NCBI RefSeq assembly: GCF_000427965.1
Contig: NZ_ATZA01000010.1
Coordinates: 1-64,000, forward strand
Length of the DNA stretch: 64,000 nucleotides
Source: Olivibacter sitiensis DSM 17696
GTDB lineage: Bacteria > Bacteroidota > Bacteroidia > Sphingobacteriales > Sphingobacteriaceae
Direction: 5' to 3'
Made by a program: the position numbers and the translations under genes. Numbering within the stretch: position 1 is the stretch's first letter; every line of letters begins with the position of its first letter. Of the stretch, positions 62,213-64,000 are shown piece after piece. Below the pieces are notes generated by a model, which saw only the letters and a program-made list of their open reading frames with translations, made no database searches and was not told the DNA's origin.

Positions 62213-62348
62213 TAATTGCTCAAAATTAAGTATATTCCGCCGTCTCGCCTCCCATAGGGGAGATATTTTGTTAAAAATTTAAAAACCATGACAGCTTATG
62301 TTGAGTTGTTATGTTGAAAACCATATAGTCCAAAAAAGGGAGATAAAA

Positions 62349-64000
62349 GTGAGCAAGACCATCATAGTTTCAAATAGATTACCTGTAAAGGCCAGCTATA
62401 AAAGTGGAAAGTTAGAGATTAAGCAAAGCGAAGGAGGGCTAGCTACAGGGCTGGGGTCTATATATAAACAGGGGAATAATATTTGGATAGGTTGGCCTGG
62501 TTTGGAGGTTGAAAATGACAAAGAACAGCATGAGATAATTGATAAGTTGAGCGATTTGAATCTGGTTCCGGTTTTTTTAAACGAGGATCAGATAAAGGGC
62601 TATTACGAAGGGTTTAGCAATGAGGTGTTATGGCCAGTTTTCCATTACTTGTCTCCATATGCAAAATATGATTACAACAATTGGATAAGTTATGTGGAGG
62701 TAAACAAGTTGTTCAGGGATGTAGTGATGCAGCACCTAGAACCGGGAGATACCGTTTGGGTGCACGACTATCAGTTGTTGCTCTTGCCCGGTCTTATCCG
62801 TTTGGAGCAATCCAATGTCTCCATCGCATTCTTCAATCATATTCCTTTCCCGTCGCAAGAGCTTTTCAGGTTGATCCCCTGGAGGGAGGAAATACTACAG
62901 GGGATGTTAGGGGCGGATCTTTTGGGCTTTCACACGTTTGATGATGTCAGGCATTTTATCAGTGCGGCGACACATTTGCTACCTGTACATGTCGATGCCA
63001 ATAGGCTGAAGGTTGGTAACAGATTGGTAGTGGCAGAACCATTTCCAATGGGCATGGATAGTGAGAAATTTTCAAAATTGGGCGATAACCCTAAAGTGAA
63101 AAGTATCGTTGCTAAATTAAAAGACAATTTCAAAGACAAGAAACTTGTCTTGTCGATTGATCGACTGGATTATAGCAAGGGAATCATCGAACGACTCAAT
63201 GCATTTGAGCTGCTGCTGGAAAAAAATCCGGAATATATCGAAAAGATCAATCTTTATATGATTGTCGTCCCATCTAGGGATACCGTAGAGCAATATAAAA
63301 TATTGAAAGATGATATAGATCGCCTGGTGGGGCATATCAATGCACGGTTCAGGACCTTCAGTTGGCATCCAATCGCTTATTTTTATCATGGATATCCCAT
63401 AGAAATCGTATCTGCACTATACAACGTGGCTGACGTTTGCTTAGTAACACCCATGCGTGATGGCATGAACCTGGTGAGCAAGGAATACGTAGCAAGTAGG
63501 AATGATAACTCGGGGGTGCTGATATTGAGTGAAATGGCTGGCGCTTCAAAGGAATTAAACGATGCTTTATTGGTCAATCCCAATAGCATCAACGATATCA
63601 GGAAGGCTTTGATCAAGGCCTTGAACATGCCTCGGGAGGAAATGGAAGAGCGCATGAAGGCCATGCGGGCAGTGGTATTTAAGTTTAACGTGAAGCATTG
63701 GGTACGGATTTTTATGGCAAGACTACAAGATATAAAGAAAATGCAGGCAGCAACTAGGGCAAAATTGGTAAGTGAAGATTTATTAAAACATATTAGTGAC
63801 CGATATGCTTCGGCATCCAATAGGCTTTTATTGCTCGATTATGACGGCACTTTGGTTGACTTCAAGAAAGAGATAGACGATGCCGCTCCTGACCAAGAGC
63901 TGTATGATTTGCTGGATGAGATCAATGCAGATGAAAAAAACCAATTGGTTATCATCAGCGGAAGAAAACATACTACCTTGGATAAATGGTTTGGCGGCAG
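62349..64000 (+). CDS. Bifunctional trehalose-6-phosphate synthase/phosphatase (3' end outside window)
   Basis: 550 codons are visible and the frame is open at the window end. It starts at GTG 62349 after a purine-rich AGGGAG; MSKTIIVSNRLPVK is the normal OtsA start. The GT20 synthase domain shows GGLATGLGS, TVWVHDYQLLLLP, SIDRLDYSKGI and VTPMRDGMNLVSKEYVA. It joins glucose from UDP-glucose to glucose-6-phosphate. From about residue 480 an OtsB-type HAD phosphatase begins, with LLLLDYDGTL (D497, D499) and VIISGRKHTTLD. Both steps of trehalose synthesis are thus in one protein. Confidence 0.95.
   Translation, partial: MSKTIIVSNRLPVKASYKSGKLEIKQSEGGLATGLGSIYKQGNNIWIGWPGLEVENDKEQHEIIDKLSDLNLVPVFLNEDQIKGYYEGFSNEVLWPVFHYLSPYAKYDYNNWISYVEVNKLFRDVVMQHLEPGDTVWVHDYQLLLLPGLIRLEQSNVSIAFFNHIPFPSQELFRLIPWREEILQGMLGADLLGFHTFDDVRHFISAATHLLPVHVDANRLKVGNRLVVAEPFPMGMDSEKFSKLGDNPKVKSIVAKLKDNFKDKKLVLSIDRLDYSKGIIERLNAFELLLEKNPEYIEKINLYMIVVPSRDTVEQYKILKDDIDRLVGHINARFRTFSWHPIAYFYHGYPIEIVSALYNVADVCLVTPMRDGMNLVSKEYVASRNDNSGVLILSEMAGASKELNDALLVNPNSINDIRKALIKALNMPREEMEERMKAMRAVVFKFNVKHWVRIFMARLQDIKKMQAATRAKLVSEDLLKHISDRYASASNRLLLLDYDGTLVDFKKEIDDAAPDQELYDLLDEINADEKNQLVIISGRKHTTLDKWFGG

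Overview
The window looks like chromosomal DNA of a Bacteroidota bacterium, probably order Sphingobacteriales, although the family cannot be fixed from this sequence. Several features support this. Promoters carry the Bacteroidota -7 box TAnnTTTG, often 19-20 bases after a TTG-type -33 box. The genes include the lineage-typical IPExxxVDY protein beside pyruvate kinase, DUF3127, DUF5687, LytS-type kinases, a long-tailed S16 and many lipoproteins. Most of the window is core genome. No tRNA, rRNA, CRISPR array or prophage was seen.

Layout. 1-0.3 kb: 3' end of an IS3-family element. 0.3-7.9 kb: a metallo-beta-lactamase-fold hydrolase, a DUF4143 ATPase behind 32-bp tandem repeats, an aldo/keto reductase, a Bor-like lipoprotein, a LytS-type kinase whose response regulator is reduced to a 28-residue remnant, a VIT-family membrane protein and cbpA-cbpM. 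8.0-14.5 kb: a tightly packed signalling operon (REC-kinase, 1358-aa hybrid kinase, single-domain REC, CheR). 14.5-16.5 kb: a polyprenyl diphosphate synthase and a TerC-like protein. 16.5-22.8 kb (minus strand): transglycosylase, hpt, psd, a PhoR-like kinase, a DUF47 protein and a PiT phosphate transporter, with a Pho-box-like repeat before the last two. 23-25 kb: Mrp and a NifU-domain protein for Fe-S assembly, then a small exported protein. 25-29 kb: nitroreductase, C-terminal processing protease, TPR protein. 29.6-33.3 kb: rarA and an ABC exporter. 33.3-38 kb: acpP-fabF-rnc, divergent from the IPExxxVDY gene and pyk. 38-43.5 kb: a GH15 enzyme, mqnD and mqnB (futalosine menaquinone route), a PTPS-like gene with folE, and fabD. 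43.6-56.2 kb: a 1248-aa multi-pass kinase, a coiled-coil protein, a GHL10 glycosidase, a TM2 protein, a DUF4197 lipoprotein, a universal stress protein, an alkyltransferase-like protein, an RsmI-like methyltransferase, DUF3127, a THUMP RNA methyltransferase, a cupin and an HD hydrolase. 56.3-58.7 kb: the rpsP-rimM-trmD-rplS operon. 58.9-64 kb: an MscS channel gene split by an in-frame amber codon, a lipoprotein, a 56-residue membrane protein, and the start of a bifunctional trehalose-6-phosphate synthase/phosphatase that runs off the window.

I did not find a clearly new multi-gene system. The observations best worth following are the two broken genes (LytTR regulator, MscS channel), the Pho-box-like repeat, the perfect hairpin in front of rnc, the 32-bp repeats before the DUF4143 ATPase, the SSB-like tail on DUF3127, and promoters so close to start codons that the mRNAs may be leaderless.
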